Shown: positions 1-8,720 of the stretch, piece after piece
Position numbering within the stretch: position 1 is the first letter of the stretch
Layout of the letters: each line of letters opens with the position of its first letter
Assembly (NCBI GenBank): GCA_026984935.1
Contig: JALSRD010000092.1
Location: 1 to 36,924, forward strand
DNA from: Desulfobacterales bacterium
Lineage (GTDB): Bacteria > Desulfobacterota > Desulfobacteria > Desulfobacterales > JALSRD01
Reading direction: 5' to 3'
DNA length: 36,924 bases
Notes under the pieces: model-generated
What the model was told of the DNA's origin: nothing
Seen by the model: the letters and a program-made list of their open reading frames with translations, nothing else
Databases searched by the model: none
Translations under genes and position numbers: made by a program

Positions 1-64
1 GATGACGACTTTTACGATACCCCCGGGTAAAATATCCTGCCCTGCATGTGTTTGAAAGTCAATA

Positions 65-105
65 CATACGTAAATCTTGTGCAAGGTGTCCACGGCTCAT
101 ACGTA
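65..105. promoter_or_regulatory. Direct repeat CATACGTA upstream of the pga promoter
   Basis: CATACGTA occurs at 65-72 and again at 98-105, same orientation, 33 bp apart start to start (about three helical turns). The second copy ends seven bases before the proposed -35 box of pgaA. Between them lies a short palindrome, CTTG-TG-CAAG. The placement would suit an activator binding one face of the helix, but no regulator is identified here. Confidence 0.35.
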
Positions 106-111
106 TTTTTC

Positions 112-141
112 TTGAAATCGGAACCGTTTTTTTTTTATAGT
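112..141 (+). promoter_or_regulatory. Candidate sigma-70 promoter of the pga operon
   Basis: TTGAAA (112-117) and TATAGT (136-141) are each 5/6 matches to the -35 and -10 consensus, with an 18-bp spacer ending in a T run (127-136). Transcription would begin near 148, so the ATG at 149 would have essentially no leader, while the ATG at 221 would have about 70 nt. This helps choose 221 as the pgaA start. Confidence 0.5.
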
Positions 142-220
142 AGCCGCCATGCTTAGCGCCGACCCGACTTTTTCAGGAGATTTCAGCAGCCACCCATGGC
201 AAAGGACGCAAAACGCCTAT

Positions 221-2641
221 ATGCGGCGTGGTCTGAAATTGCTATTCTGGGCGACCCTGATTCTGTATTTAGCGCCGCCGGGACCGATTTGTGTTGCCGC
301 GACGTTGTCCCGGGGTTATGCAGTCACACTGGCCAGAGGTGGAAAATACCATGAGGCAATTGCTATGCTGGAGACGTTGCATCGGCGCCAGCCTGGCAAT
401 CAAAAAGTCACAGACGATCTGATTGTGGTCTACTGTTGGAACGCGCAGTATGCTGAGGCCGCTTCGCTGTTTGAGCAGCGAAATGCAGATAACTATCCGG
501 TTTATGTGCAGAAAGCCATAATGAAGGCCTACCGCAACATGGGTAAGCCGAATTTATCATTGGCCATCGTCAACCGTCTCCTGAAAATCCGGCCTCAATC
601 CAGCGATCTGCTGTTCTTCAAAGGCATGTTGTTTGTCGACGAACGACAGTTGGGATCCGCCCGGGCGATACTCGCTCAGCTACTTTCTGAAACAGGAAGG
701 GACAGCCGCTACTACCGGTTGTCGGGTTACTTGCAAACAGCAGAGGAGAACTGGATAGCCGCGTTAGCGGATTATCAGCATTTGAGCAGGCTGTTGCCTG
801 ATGATCGGGAGGCCGTTCACGAGCGTTTTGCCGCCCTCCAGAATGTGCGTGCTCAAGAGGCCGCCGGAAATGTTCTGGCCGGGCATCAGCAGTCTTTTTC
901 GGCGTATGACCGTGCGCAACATTTTTTGAACCAAGCAGCCGAAAAATTGCGTTGGGCCACGGACGCATCCCGAGATTTTAATGAAACCAGGCGCCTTGCA
1001 AAACAGGCATTAGCCCTGCAGATCAAAGCCCTGGATCTTGTGGGGATGAAATCGGCTCCGGGAAATTGGCCAGTGCCCGTTTTTAACGATCTGTTGGTCA
1101 CTCTGCGTGTTTTGCGACAGACAGACAAGGTGCAGGTTCTTTACCGGCAACTGATCAAACAAGAGGAGGTGCCGGACTATGCCAAGCAGGCTGTGGCAGG
1201 TGCAATGCTTGCCGACCATCAACCGGACAAGGCCTGCGAATTGTATCAACAGGTGCTGAAAAAAGAGCCGGGTAACTATCAGGCGCAGATCGGACTGTTT
1301 TATTCCTTTGTTGAAAAAGAGGATTTTGACAGCGCCTACCGGCTGATCGATAATCTGAAAGAACATGAGCCCCTATTCCAGATAACCAAAGAGCAGAAAA
1401 ATCATTTTTACAATGAGCGTCTTTTAGATCTCAACGTATACGCTATCCTGGCCCGTTACTATGGAGATCAGTTGGAGACCGCCTGGTCACGCATCGACGA
1501 ACTCGTCCGGAATGCCCCGGCCAATAACTGGTTGCTTGAGGTCCGGGGGCAGATTGAAAATGCCCGGGAGTGGTATCGGCGGGCATACGGTGATTTTCAC
1601 TATGCATCCCTGTTGTCTCCGGACAGCCTGGATGCCCGGACTGGTGAGGCATCAAGTCTGATTGACCTTAAACGGTATCGGCAGGCTAGACCGCTGCTAC
1701 AATCCATGCGACAGAAATTTCCGGATGAATATTCCACTCGGAAAGTTGAAAAAAAATGGCGATTCAGCAGGAAACCCGAGTACTGGGCGGACATCACCTA
1801 TTCGAATTCATCGGGACCCGAGCTAAACGGTGATGGCGTTTTAGCCTCGGCAGAGGTCCTGTCTGCTCCCATCAATGACAATTTTTACCTTGATGCCTTC
1901 TATCGCTACGCTTGGAATGAGATCATAGAGGGAGAAGAAACCTTTCAACGTTATTCGCTGGGCCTGAATTATCAGCTCCTGGAATGGCAGCTGCTAGGCC
2001 GGATTACATACAACGATTCAGACCTGGACGAAATCGGCGGCAGTGCTACTGCCATCTGGACTCCAGATGATTTCTGGCGTTTCAGCTTCGGTGGTGAGCG
2101 TTTTTCGGTAGATACGCCGTTGCGCGCACTGTTTCACGGAATTCGCGCCGATGCTGTATTTGCCAGTCTGAACTATCGCTGGAGTGAACAGAGGGATCTG
2201 TCTTTTGGCATTCGGGGCGCATTTTTTACGGACGACAATAACCGCATTGAGGGGACCGCTGTGTTACGCCAGCGACTCATAGACGTGCCCCACATTGATC
2301 TTGACGGCCGCGTGGAAGCCTATGCATCTGCCAACAGCCGCCGGGATGCACCCTACTTCAATCCGGAGCATGATTTAAGCCTACTGGGTGCATTACACCT
2401 CGATCATGTTTATTTCCGGCATTATGACCATCTGTTAAGCCAGCAGATCGATGCCGGTTATGGATTTTACGATCAGAGTGCCTTTGTGCCCCGCTGGATC
2501 GGACATATCCGTTACGAGCAGCGGTATCGCCTAGATCCTTGGATGGAGGTGTTGGCTGGAGTTGAATTCGGTCAGAATGTTTATGACGGCCATGCAGAAC
2601 CCTATCGATTGGTCCGGTTTATGATCAATGGGAAATTTTAA
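221..2641 (+). CDS. pgaA: PgaA-type outer-membrane PNAG export porin
   Basis: Predicted exporter of (partly deacetylated) poly-beta-1,6-GlcNAc across the outer membrane. From ATG 221 the product has 806 residues, almost the E. coli PgaA length (807 from memory). It has a signal peptide (RRG followed by a hydrophobic run ending VAA), then TPR-like helical repeats to about residue 520 that would bind polymer and PgaB in the periplasm. The last ~290 residues are rich in alternating aromatic/polar strands and end in GKF with a terminal Phe, as expected for a 16-strand barrel. The frame is open from ATG 149, but that ATG lacks a Shine-Dalgarno and would bury the signal peptide; AAAGGA at 201-206 precedes 221, a little far. 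First gene of the pga operon. Confidence 0.85.
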   Translation: MRRGLKLLFWATLILYLAPPGPICVAATLSRGYAVTLARGGKYHEAIAMLETLHRRQPGNQKVTDDLIVVYCWNAQYAEAASLFEQRNADNYPVYVQKAIMKAYRNMGKPNLSLAIVNRLLKIRPQSSDLLFFKGMLFVDERQLGSARAILAQLLSETGRDSRYYRLSGYLQTAEENWIAALADYQHLSRLLPDDREAVHERFAALQNVRAQEAAGNVLAGHQQSFSAYDRAQHFLNQAAEKLRWATDASRDFNETRRLAKQALALQIKALDLVGMKSAPGNWPVPVFNDLLVTLRVLRQTDKVQVLYRQLIKQEEVPDYAKQAVAGAMLADHQPDKACELYQQVLKKEPGNYQAQIGLFYSFVEKEDFDSAYRLIDNLKEHEPLFQITKEQKNHFYNERLLDLNVYAILARYYGDQLETAWSRIDELVRNAPANNWLLEVRGQIENAREWYRRAYGDFHYASLLSPDSLDARTGEASSLIDLKRYRQARPLLQSMRQKFPDEYSTRKVEKKWRFSRKPEYWADITYSNSSGPELNGDGVLASAEVLSAPINDNFYLDAFYRYAWNEIIEGEETFQRYSLGLNYQLLEWQLLGRITYNDSDLDEIGGSATAIWTPDDFWRFSFGGERFSVDTPLRALFHGIRADAVFASLNYRWSEQRDLSFGIRGAFFTDDNNRIEGTAVLRQRLIDVPHIDLDGRVEAYASANSRRDAPYFNPEHDLSLLGALHLDHVYFRHYDHLLSQQIDAGYGFYDQSAFVPRWIGHIRYEQRYRLDPWMEVLAGVEFGQNVYDGHAEPYRLVRFMINGKF

Positions 2642-4439
2642 GTTCGAAATGCCGAAACGCTTTTTGGCCCGGGCGGTGGCGGGGTGGCTGCTTTGCATGT
2701 GGTTCTCCCTTCCCGCATTGGCCGGGGGAGAGTTCCTGGCAATTGCCTATCATGACGTGGTGGATCACCGCAGTGAACTGACTTTTGACGCCGTAACATT
2801 GGACCATCTGATCGACCATCTGGAATGGCTTAAAAGCAGTGGTTATCACCCGATTTCTATTGATGACTTGGAAGCCGCCCAAGCCGGTGTGCGGGTACTA
2901 CCGGACCGGGCGGTTCTGCTCTGTTGGGACGACGGCTATACCAGTTTCTATACCCGTGTATTGCCGCTTCTAAAAGCCTATCATTTCCCGGCGGTGCTGG
3001 CTTTAGTGGGCAGCTGGATGCAACCCGGCCCCAATGAGATGGTGCAATATGGCGACCGGCGGGTAGCCCGTAAAAAATTTATGACTTGGCAGCAGGTGCG
3101 GGAAGCGGCTGCCTCCGGATTGGTGGAAATAGCAAGTCATTCCTATAACTTGCATACAACTGTTTTGGCAGATGCCGCAGGTGACAAACTGCCGGCCGCT
3201 GTCGCACATCAGTTCTACCCTGAAAGTGAGACCTACGAAACAGACGAACAGTTCCGCCGGCGTATCCGTGAAGATTTACGGGCCAACAGCAACCTGATCC
3301 GCCAGCATCTTGGTTTTCGGCCACGCGTGCTGGTCTGGCCTTTTGGACGATACAACGAGGCTGCCCGAGAAATTGCGGTCAAAACCGGTCTGCCCATAAC
3401 ACTGACGCTAGATCCGGTGCCGGGTGACATCCACCATCTGGAGGCCATTGGTCGTGTCTATCCGACGCTCAACCCGGACCTGATGACATTTCGCTCCTAT
3501 CTGGATCTGCACATTCGTCCACCGGTAACCCATTTTTTCCGGATCGACGGTAAAAACCTGCTTGAACCGGCGAAAGGCGGCGAAAGAAACTTCGGCATCT
3601 TCCTCGATCGGGTGAAAGACCTGAATCCGAATATGGTGATTATAGATCCGATGGTAAAAGTCGCCGGTGGGTACAGAGCCCTCTTCATGAATCATCGCTT
3701 TCCTGTCGCTCAGGACCGATTGATGCGGTATTGCTGGCATACGGACAAACGGGCGGGGACGGAAGTTTTTCTCTGGCTCTCTCCAGACCTTTTTACAGCG
3801 GGTCCTGCAGAAAGCAGCGCTGACGTCATCCGTTTTTTTTCGGATATGGGAAAATCAGCTCCCGGCGCAGGCCTGGTTGTAAACGCCTCGGGCCTCTTGC
3901 CCGCCTTGATGCAAATGTCTGGGGCAAACCAAAAGCCGGAAACCGGCATCAGCTTCTGGAATCCCGACAGGCGGCGTCAGGCGAGACAAGTTCTGGTCAG
4001 ATCAGGACAGTTCTTGAAAGCCGCGGAGATTTTTCGGGACCTGGAGGCTTTTCAACAGTGGCAACCCTTCCAGGAAGTCGGTCTGGTGGTCAACGCGGCG
4101 CAGTTTCGGCGGTTGGCAACGAGACAGGTCGCGATGTTGCTGCGGTTTTTTGATTTTCTGGTCATTCGGGCGGGTCGATGCAGCGCGGATACTGTGAAAC
4201 GCATGTTCGGGCCTCAGATTAAAAAACTGCACGCCAGCAATTACCTGCAAAAATGTACTTTCCTGTTTTCTGTGCAGGATCGGCGCAGCTCCTTGGCCCG
4301 GGAGCTGCGCCGGCTGGCAAACCTGGATATTATCAATTGGGGATATGCGTTTGACCATTTTCTGCACGGGAACCCGAATCCCGAGGATATCCGGCCGTTG
4401 CTCTCAAAGCGTGTTTTTCCATACCCGCTGCACCGCTGA
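2628..4439 (+). CDS. pgaB: PgaB-type PNAG N-deacetylase with a degenerate C-terminal GH153-like domain
   Basis: 603 residues. After a signal peptide (about residues 9-32) comes a CE4 deacetylase domain (about 35-295). YHDV (41-44), WDDGY with D101/D102, and IASHS with H171 and H176 give the Asp-His-His metal site and catalytic base of PgaB; VWPFG (236-240) is also conserved. Residues ~300-603 follow the layout of the PgaB hydrolase domain (IDGKN, a later LVVN, a final WGYAFDHFLHGN), but the acidic catalytic segments are gone: IDPMVK where QAFADPDG is expected and LVVNAAQF where FHDD is expected. It should deacetylate PNAG in the periplasm before export. The start overlaps pgaA by 14 bases; ATG 2649 is an alternative. 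Unlike E. coli PgaB, no lipobox is evident; the active hydrolase appears to be in the next gene. Confidence 0.85.
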   Translation: MGNFKFEMPKRFLARAVAGWLLCMWFSLPALAGGEFLAIAYHDVVDHRSELTFDAVTLDHLIDHLEWLKSSGYHPISIDDLEAAQAGVRVLPDRAVLLCWDDGYTSFYTRVLPLLKAYHFPAVLALVGSWMQPGPNEMVQYGDRRVARKKFMTWQQVREAAASGLVEIASHSYNLHTTVLADAAGDKLPAAVAHQFYPESETYETDEQFRRRIREDLRANSNLIRQHLGFRPRVLVWPFGRYNEAAREIAVKTGLPITLTLDPVPGDIHHLEAIGRVYPTLNPDLMTFRSYLDLHIRPPVTHFFRIDGKNLLEPAKGGERNFGIFLDRVKDLNPNMVIIDPMVKVAGGYRALFMNHRFPVAQDRLMRYCWHTDKRAGTEVFLWLSPDLFTAGPAESSADVIRFFSDMGKSAPGAGLVVNASGLLPALMQMSGANQKPETGISFWNPDRRRQARQVLVRSGQFLKAAEIFRDLEAFQQWQPFQEVGLVVNAAQFRRLATRQVAMLLRFFDFLVIRAGRCSADTVKRMFGPQIKKLHASNYLQKCTFLFSVQDRRSSLARELRRLANLDIINWGYAFDHFLHGNPNPEDIRPLLSKRVFPYPLHR

Positions 4440-4451
4440 TACAGGTTTTTT

Positions 4452-5678
4452 ATGTTACCAGGCCAAAATAGAGTTCGTGCCCATCGCCCGGCCGTGTGGA
4501 ATTTTTTGCCGCTTCTTATCATGATCATGGCGCTGACTTTGCCTCAGGGGTGTGCGTTGACGGACTTCACAGGGCTTTTGGATATGCGTGCAAAGGAGTT
4601 GCCGCCTTTACGGGGTGTTCAGGTGGATCTCGACTATGTCTTTGATCCGGATCCCGCACAGCAGGCGGCCAATCTTGATCTGTTGATCCGACGGGTCCGG
4701 CAGTTAGGGATCGATACCGTATTTTTGCAGGCATTCGCCGATCCGGATGGTAACGGCGTTGCCGAGAGCCTTTATTTCCCTAGCCGGTTCATGCCCTTGC
4801 GGGAAGATCTTTTTGCACCTGCCGCCAGACGATTACGGCAAAGTGGAGTTGCCGTCTATGGTTGGCTGCCGATGCTGGCTTTTAAACCACCTGCTGGGGA
4901 CGATGGGTTGTATGTCCTTCGAAGCGGCAAGTCAGGAGCGGCTTTCCGATCTTTACAGGCGCGTCGCCGGCTTTCACCCTTTAGCGTAAAGTCTAGAAGA
5001 ATTATTGAAGGTATCTACCGTGATTTTGCGCGCAGGACGGTGGTGGATGGCATTTTGTTCCACGATGACGGGGTGTTGTCCGATTTTGAAGATGCCTCCG
5101 ATGCAGCATTGCAGCAATACGCAGAGGCCGGATTCCCCCAGGACATTGGGACGATACGGAACAGTCGGGAAACCAACCGCAAGTGGAGCCGCTATAAGAC
5201 CTTGTATTTAATTAAATTTTCCCTGTCACTGCTCGATATTGTGCGCCGCTACCATCCTGCGGTGCGTTCGGTCAGAAATCTTTTTGCCAATCCGGTTCTT
5301 GAGCCTGAAAGTGAGCGGTGGTTTGCCCAGTCATTGCCACTTTTTATGGGGGCCTATGACTATACCGCTCTTTTGGCCATGCCGTTTATGGAACAGGCGG
5401 CGGCACCGGACCGATGGTTGGAGCGATTGTCCTGGGCCGCCCTTGGCCAAGTCAAGAACAGCAATCGTATCATTTTTGAACTCCAGGCCAAGAACTGGTG
5501 CACCGGCAGACCCGTTGCAGCAGCAACACTAAAACATCAGATTGGGCTTCTTGCACAAATGGGGGGAACTTCTTTTGCCTATTATCCTGATGATTTCCAT
5601 AAAAACTTGCCTCCGGCAGACATGATCAGAACTTGCCTGTCAAACCCGGTAGCCTGTACCGGCCGAGATGCGACATGA
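4452..5678 (+). CDS. Stand-alone PgaB C-terminal (GH153-type) glycoside hydrolase, probable lipoprotein
   Basis: 408 residues matching only the C-terminal half of PgaB, the domain that cleaves partly deacetylated PNAG. Visible family motifs are VQVDLDYVFDPD (56-67), FLQAFADPDGNG (91-102), RLSPF (173-177), VDGILFHDDGVLSDFED (198-214) with the acidic pair D205/D206, RNLFANPV (275-282), PESERWFAQ (285-293), FELQAKNW (342-349) and YYPDDF (377-382). A hydrophobic N-terminus ends in LPQGC with Cys34, an imperfect lipobox, suggesting lipid anchoring. It starts 12 bases after the deacetylase gene and overlaps pgaC by ATGA. In E. coli both activities sit in one polypeptide; here they are separate genes of one operon. 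The assignment as PgaB C-domain is strong; the lipoprotein call is weaker. Confidence 0.85.
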   Translation: MLPGQNRVRAHRPAVWNFLPLLIMIMALTLPQGCALTDFTGLLDMRAKELPPLRGVQVDLDYVFDPDPAQQAANLDLLIRRVRQLGIDTVFLQAFADPDGNGVAESLYFPSRFMPLREDLFAPAARRLRQSGVAVYGWLPMLAFKPPAGDDGLYVLRSGKSGAAFRSLQARRRLSPFSVKSRRIIEGIYRDFARRTVVDGILFHDDGVLSDFEDASDAALQQYAEAGFPQDIGTIRNSRETNRKWSRYKTLYLIKFSLSLLDIVRRYHPAVRSVRNLFANPVLEPESERWFAQSLPLFMGAYDYTALLAMPFMEQAAAPDRWLERLSWAALGQVKNSNRIIFELQAKNWCTGRPVAAATLKHQIGLLAQMGGTSFAYYPDDFHKNLPPADMIRTCLSNPVACTGRDAT

Positions 5679-6943
5679 TTGCAATATTGAGAGCTTTGCC
5701 TGACGTTTTTTTTCAGTTTTCTTTTTTCTATCCGTTGTTTATGGCCTATCTGTGGATGAGTGGCGCCCTGATCTATTTCTTTCATTGGGAAAAGTCTTTC
5801 GGCGACAAAATAAGCGCTTTTCCCACGCTCGAGGCTTGGCCGGGTGTATCTATCCTGGTTCCTTGCCATAATGAGGGTGCTCACATAATTGAAACCATCC
5901 GCTGGCTTCAGAAGGTTAATTATCCGGACTATGAAATTATCGCCATTAACGATGGCAGCAGTGATGATACCGGTAAAATATTGGACCAGCTGGCAGGTGA
6001 AGTCGAGCAGTTGCGGGTGATCCATCTGGAAGCCAACCAGGGCAAAGCCCGCGGGCTTACGCTGGCCACAATTTCAGCCAAAAATGAATTCCTGGTTTGT
6101 ATTGATGGGGACGTGGTGCTTGATCCATGGGCTGTGCATTGGATGGTCTGGCATATGGCCACCAGCCCCAGGGTGGGAGCAGTCACGGGAAATCCGAGAA
6201 TCCGCAACCGCTCGAGTCTGCTGGGCCGAGTACAGGTGGGCGAGTTCTCGTCGATCATCGGCCTGATCAAACGCGCCCAACGGGTGTATGGGCGTGTATT
6301 TACCGTGTCAGGCGCTGTATCGGCATTCCGCAGGTCTGCGTTGCAACAAGTGGGATTCTGGGATACAGATATGGTTACCGAAGATATCGCCATCAGTTGG
6401 AAGCTGCAGCTCAAATTCTGGGACATTCGCTATGAACCCCATGCCTTGTGTTGGTTGCTGATGCCGGAAACGTTTAGGGGCCTCTGGCGCCAGCGATTGC
6501 GGTGGGCCCAAGGTGGGATGGAAGTCTTTTTCCGGTATTTCACCAGGTTGCGGGACTGGAAGAAACGGCGGATGGCAATGGTCCTGGCAGAATACATAAC
6601 CAGTGTCATCTGGGCGTACAGCATGATCGCGATTATTCTACTGTGGGCAATTGGGAAATTTGTCAGTCTTCCTCCATCTCTGAAGGTCAGAACGCTACTT
6701 CCCGGTTGGACGGGTGTGCTGCTCGCTATCACCTGCCTGATTCAATTTGGTGTCAGTATGGCCATCGACTCCAGATATGATCGGGATATGGGCAAAAATT
6801 ATTTCTGGATCATCTGGTATCCAGTGGTATTTTGGTTAATTAATGTTTTTACCATCGCTGTCGGAGTGCCAAAAGCACTGTTGAAACCGCGCGGACAGCG
6901 TGCGGTCTGGGCAAGCCCGGACCGTGGCCTCCAAGACGAGTGA
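5675..6943 (+). CDS. pgaC: PNAG synthase, family 2 glycosyltransferase PgaC
   Basis: Processive inner-membrane synthase that polymerises UDP-GlcNAc into PNAG and passes it through the membrane with PgaD. From ATG 5675 (ATGA overlap with the preceding stop) it has 422 residues. Family 2 motifs are in order: NDG (D93), DGD (144-146), a long block near TGNPRIR and EFSSIIGLIKR (190-200), VTEDIAISWKL with TED (235-237), and QRLRWAQGG (273-281). There are N-terminal hydrophobic segments (8-36) and several C-terminal ones (about 300-400). The frame is open from 5633, but that start would overlap the upstream gene by 46 bases. The C-terminal QRAVWASPDRG resembles E. coli PgaC. Confident by motif. Confidence 0.93.
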   Translation: MIAILRALPDVFFQFSFFYPLFMAYLWMSGALIYFFHWEKSFGDKISAFPTLEAWPGVSILVPCHNEGAHIIETIRWLQKVNYPDYEIIAINDGSSDDTGKILDQLAGEVEQLRVIHLEANQGKARGLTLATISAKNEFLVCIDGDVVLDPWAVHWMVWHMATSPRVGAVTGNPRIRNRSSLLGRVQVGEFSSIIGLIKRAQRVYGRVFTVSGAVSAFRRSALQQVGFWDTDMVTEDIAISWKLQLKFWDIRYEPHALCWLLMPETFRGLWRQRLRWAQGGMEVFFRYFTRLRDWKKRRMAMVLAEYITSVIWAYSMIAIILLWAIGKFVSLPPSLKVRTLLPGWTGVLLAITCLIQFGVSMAIDSRYDRDMGKNYFWIIWYPVVFWLINVFTIAVGVPKALLKPRGQRAVWASPDRGLQDE

Positions 6944-6956
6944 GCGTGCAGTGGCA

Positions 6957-7469
6957 ATGCATTTAGATCAAGACATTGACTGTGTCACCGCAGCAGGTGA
7001 GTCGCTCTATCCGGAATGTTTGATCATCAACCGGCCGGATCTTAAAAGCATGCCTCTGGTGCTTGGTGAGGGGTTGATTACGCTGTTGTTCTGGGGGTTT
7101 TGGTTTTACCTCTGGCTCCCCATCATCAGCCTGCTGGCATGGATCGTTGGATTCAAGGTGATGTACCGGCAACTGATCTTGTTGGGTGGATTCGACGGCT
7201 TTATACGGCAGCTGAATATATTTACCTTCGGTGTCGTGCTAGTTTCGGGAGCTATTGCAGCCTGGAGTTTTTACAATCTCAAGCGTTACGGCACATACCG
7301 GCGAAGACAGCATGTCCAAAAAACAGACATGCACCGACTGGCCGCGGCCCTTAACCTTTCCAACCGGGAACTGGTGGACATTCAAAACGCCAAACGGGTT
7401 GTTTTTTCGTTCAACGAGGATGACTCGATAAAAGAGATTCACCCGCTGCCTTCTCAGCAAGCAGAGTGA
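6957..7469 (+). CDS. pgaD: PgaD-type PNAG synthesis accessory membrane protein
   Basis: Small inner-membrane partner of PgaC; in E. coli the PgaC/PgaD complex is the c-di-GMP-responsive synthase. From ATG 6957 the product has 170 residues, somewhat longer than E. coli PgaD (about 137). Two hydrophobic segments (about 38-66 and 91-112) are followed by YNLKRYG, comparable to the YNKLRF after TM2 of E. coli PgaD, and a cytoplasmic tail with a long helix (LAAALNLSNRELVDIQ). It starts 14 bases after pgaC. An open frame from 6900 would overlap pgaC by 44 bases and add no hydrophobic sequence. The call rests mainly on position and topology, since PgaD sequences diverge. Confidence 0.78.
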   Translation: MHLDQDIDCVTAAGESLYPECLIINRPDLKSMPLVLGEGLITLLFWGFWFYLWLPIISLLAWIVGFKVMYRQLILLGGFDGFIRQLNIFTFGVVLVSGAIAAWSFYNLKRYGTYRRRQHVQKTDMHRLAAALNLSNRELVDIQNAKRVVFSFNEDDSIKEIHPLPSQQAE

Positions 7470-7505
7470 ACGAGTCTCAAAAACCTTTTCTTTCGGCCAG
7501 TCCAC

Positions 7506-8501
7506 TTAGTTGTCGCCGTCAATCAGGTTGCCCAGAGATCCGAGGATGGAGCCTTCGCCCACGCTGCCGCCTTTCTGGGGGGCGGCCTGCAGCATGCGGC
7601 CCGCCAGGCGCGAAAAGGGCAGCGACTGCAGCCAGATGCGGCCGGGGCCCCTGAGCTCGGCAAAGAAGAGCCCCTCGCCGCCGAACAGGGCCGTCTTGAT
7701 GTTGCCGGCCTGGCGGATGTCGAACGTAACGCTTTTTTCCAACGCGGCCACGCAGCCGGTATCCACGTGCAGGATTTCACCGGCACCCAGTTCGCGTTCG
7801 ACGATGGTGCCGCCGGCATGCAGGAACACCAACCCGTTGCCCTCTAATTTTTGCATGATGAAGCCCTCGCCGCCGAAGAGCCCGGTGAGGATCTTGCGCT
7901 GCAGGTAGATGCCGATGGAAACGCCCTTGGCGGCGCACAAAAAGCTGTCCTTCTGGCAGATCAGGGTGCCGCCGACGTCGCTGAGCCTGACCGGAATGAT
8001 GTTTCCCGGATAGGGCGCACCGAAAGCCACGTGGGCCTTGCCCTGCCCGGTATGAGTAAAGACCGTGATAAAGAGGCTCTCGCCGGTGAGCAGGCGCTTG
8101 CCGGCCCCCAGCAGCTTGTCCATGAACCCGCCGCCGCCTGTGCCGGAGCCGTCGCCGAACAGGGTCTGCATGCTGACCGTGCTCTCCTTGTACATCATGG
8201 CACCGGCTTCGGAAATGGCGCTTTCACCGGGGTCGAGTTCGACTTCCACGAACTGCATTTCCTTGCCCAGGATTTTAAAGTCGATTTCATCGCTCCGGCG
8301 TGCTGCCGCCGCAGGCGGAGGGGGCACCGGGCGTGTCGGTGCCGAAGGGCTCAATTCGCTGACCTGGCGAATGGGCAGCCAGTCGGCAAACCCCTCGCGC
8401 CAGGCGAAGCCTTCGGGATCAGACGCTGCCCGGGAAATTGCCTGGGCTGTGTCCAACGGGCCGATCTGTTCGCCACCGTAGCTTAAAAACCACTGGGCCA
8501 T
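7506..8501 (-). CDS. GYF_2 domain plus AIM24/TIGR00266-family protein
   Basis: 331 residues from ATG 8501, which sits five bases after AAGGAGG; upstream in-frame codons lack a ribosome site. Residues 4-50 (WFLSYGGEQIGPLD, then WREGFADWLPIRQV) are a GYF_2 domain. A proline-rich linker (PTRPVPPPP, 55-63) leads to a glycine-rich AIM24/DUF124 beta domain (about 72-310), with repeated short strands such as GLFGGEG and ALFGGEGLFFAEL. Proteins of this family are of unknown biochemical role; they are soluble and mostly beta. The gene is tail to tail with pgaD (36-base gap) and 219 bases downstream of a TerB-like gene on the same strand, possibly co-transcribed. Confidence 0.8.
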   Translation of the reverse strand: MAQWFLSYGGEQIGPLDTAQAISRAASDPEGFAWREGFADWLPIRQVSELSPSAPTRPVPPPPAAAARRSDEIDFKILGKEMQFVEVELDPGESAISEAGAMMYKESTVSMQTLFGDGSGTGGGGFMDKLLGAGKRLLTGESLFITVFTHTGQGKAHVAFGAPYPGNIIPVRLSDVGGTLICQKDSFLCAAKGVSIGIYLQRKILTGLFGGEGFIMQKLEGNGLVFLHAGGTIVERELGAGEILHVDTGCVAALEKSVTFDIRQAGNIKTALFGGEGLFFAELRGPGRIWLQSLPFSRLAGRMLQAAPQKGGSVGEGSILGSLGNLIDGDN

Positions 8502-8720
8502 CATGTCCTCCTTGCTGTGTGGGTTACGGGACTGCAGGTGGTCGGATTCGGGAACACGGCGACGCACCGAGGCCGTCAAGGCGCCCGTCCGGCCAGGCGC
8601 GCAAACTTCGGCATATCGGGAAGATGTCGCGGTTTTCGCAACACGGCCAGATGGGATGCATGGGCGGATGAATGCCATCGTATTGATGCATCGGGCCACT
8701 TGGCAGCCGGAAGCAACGCT

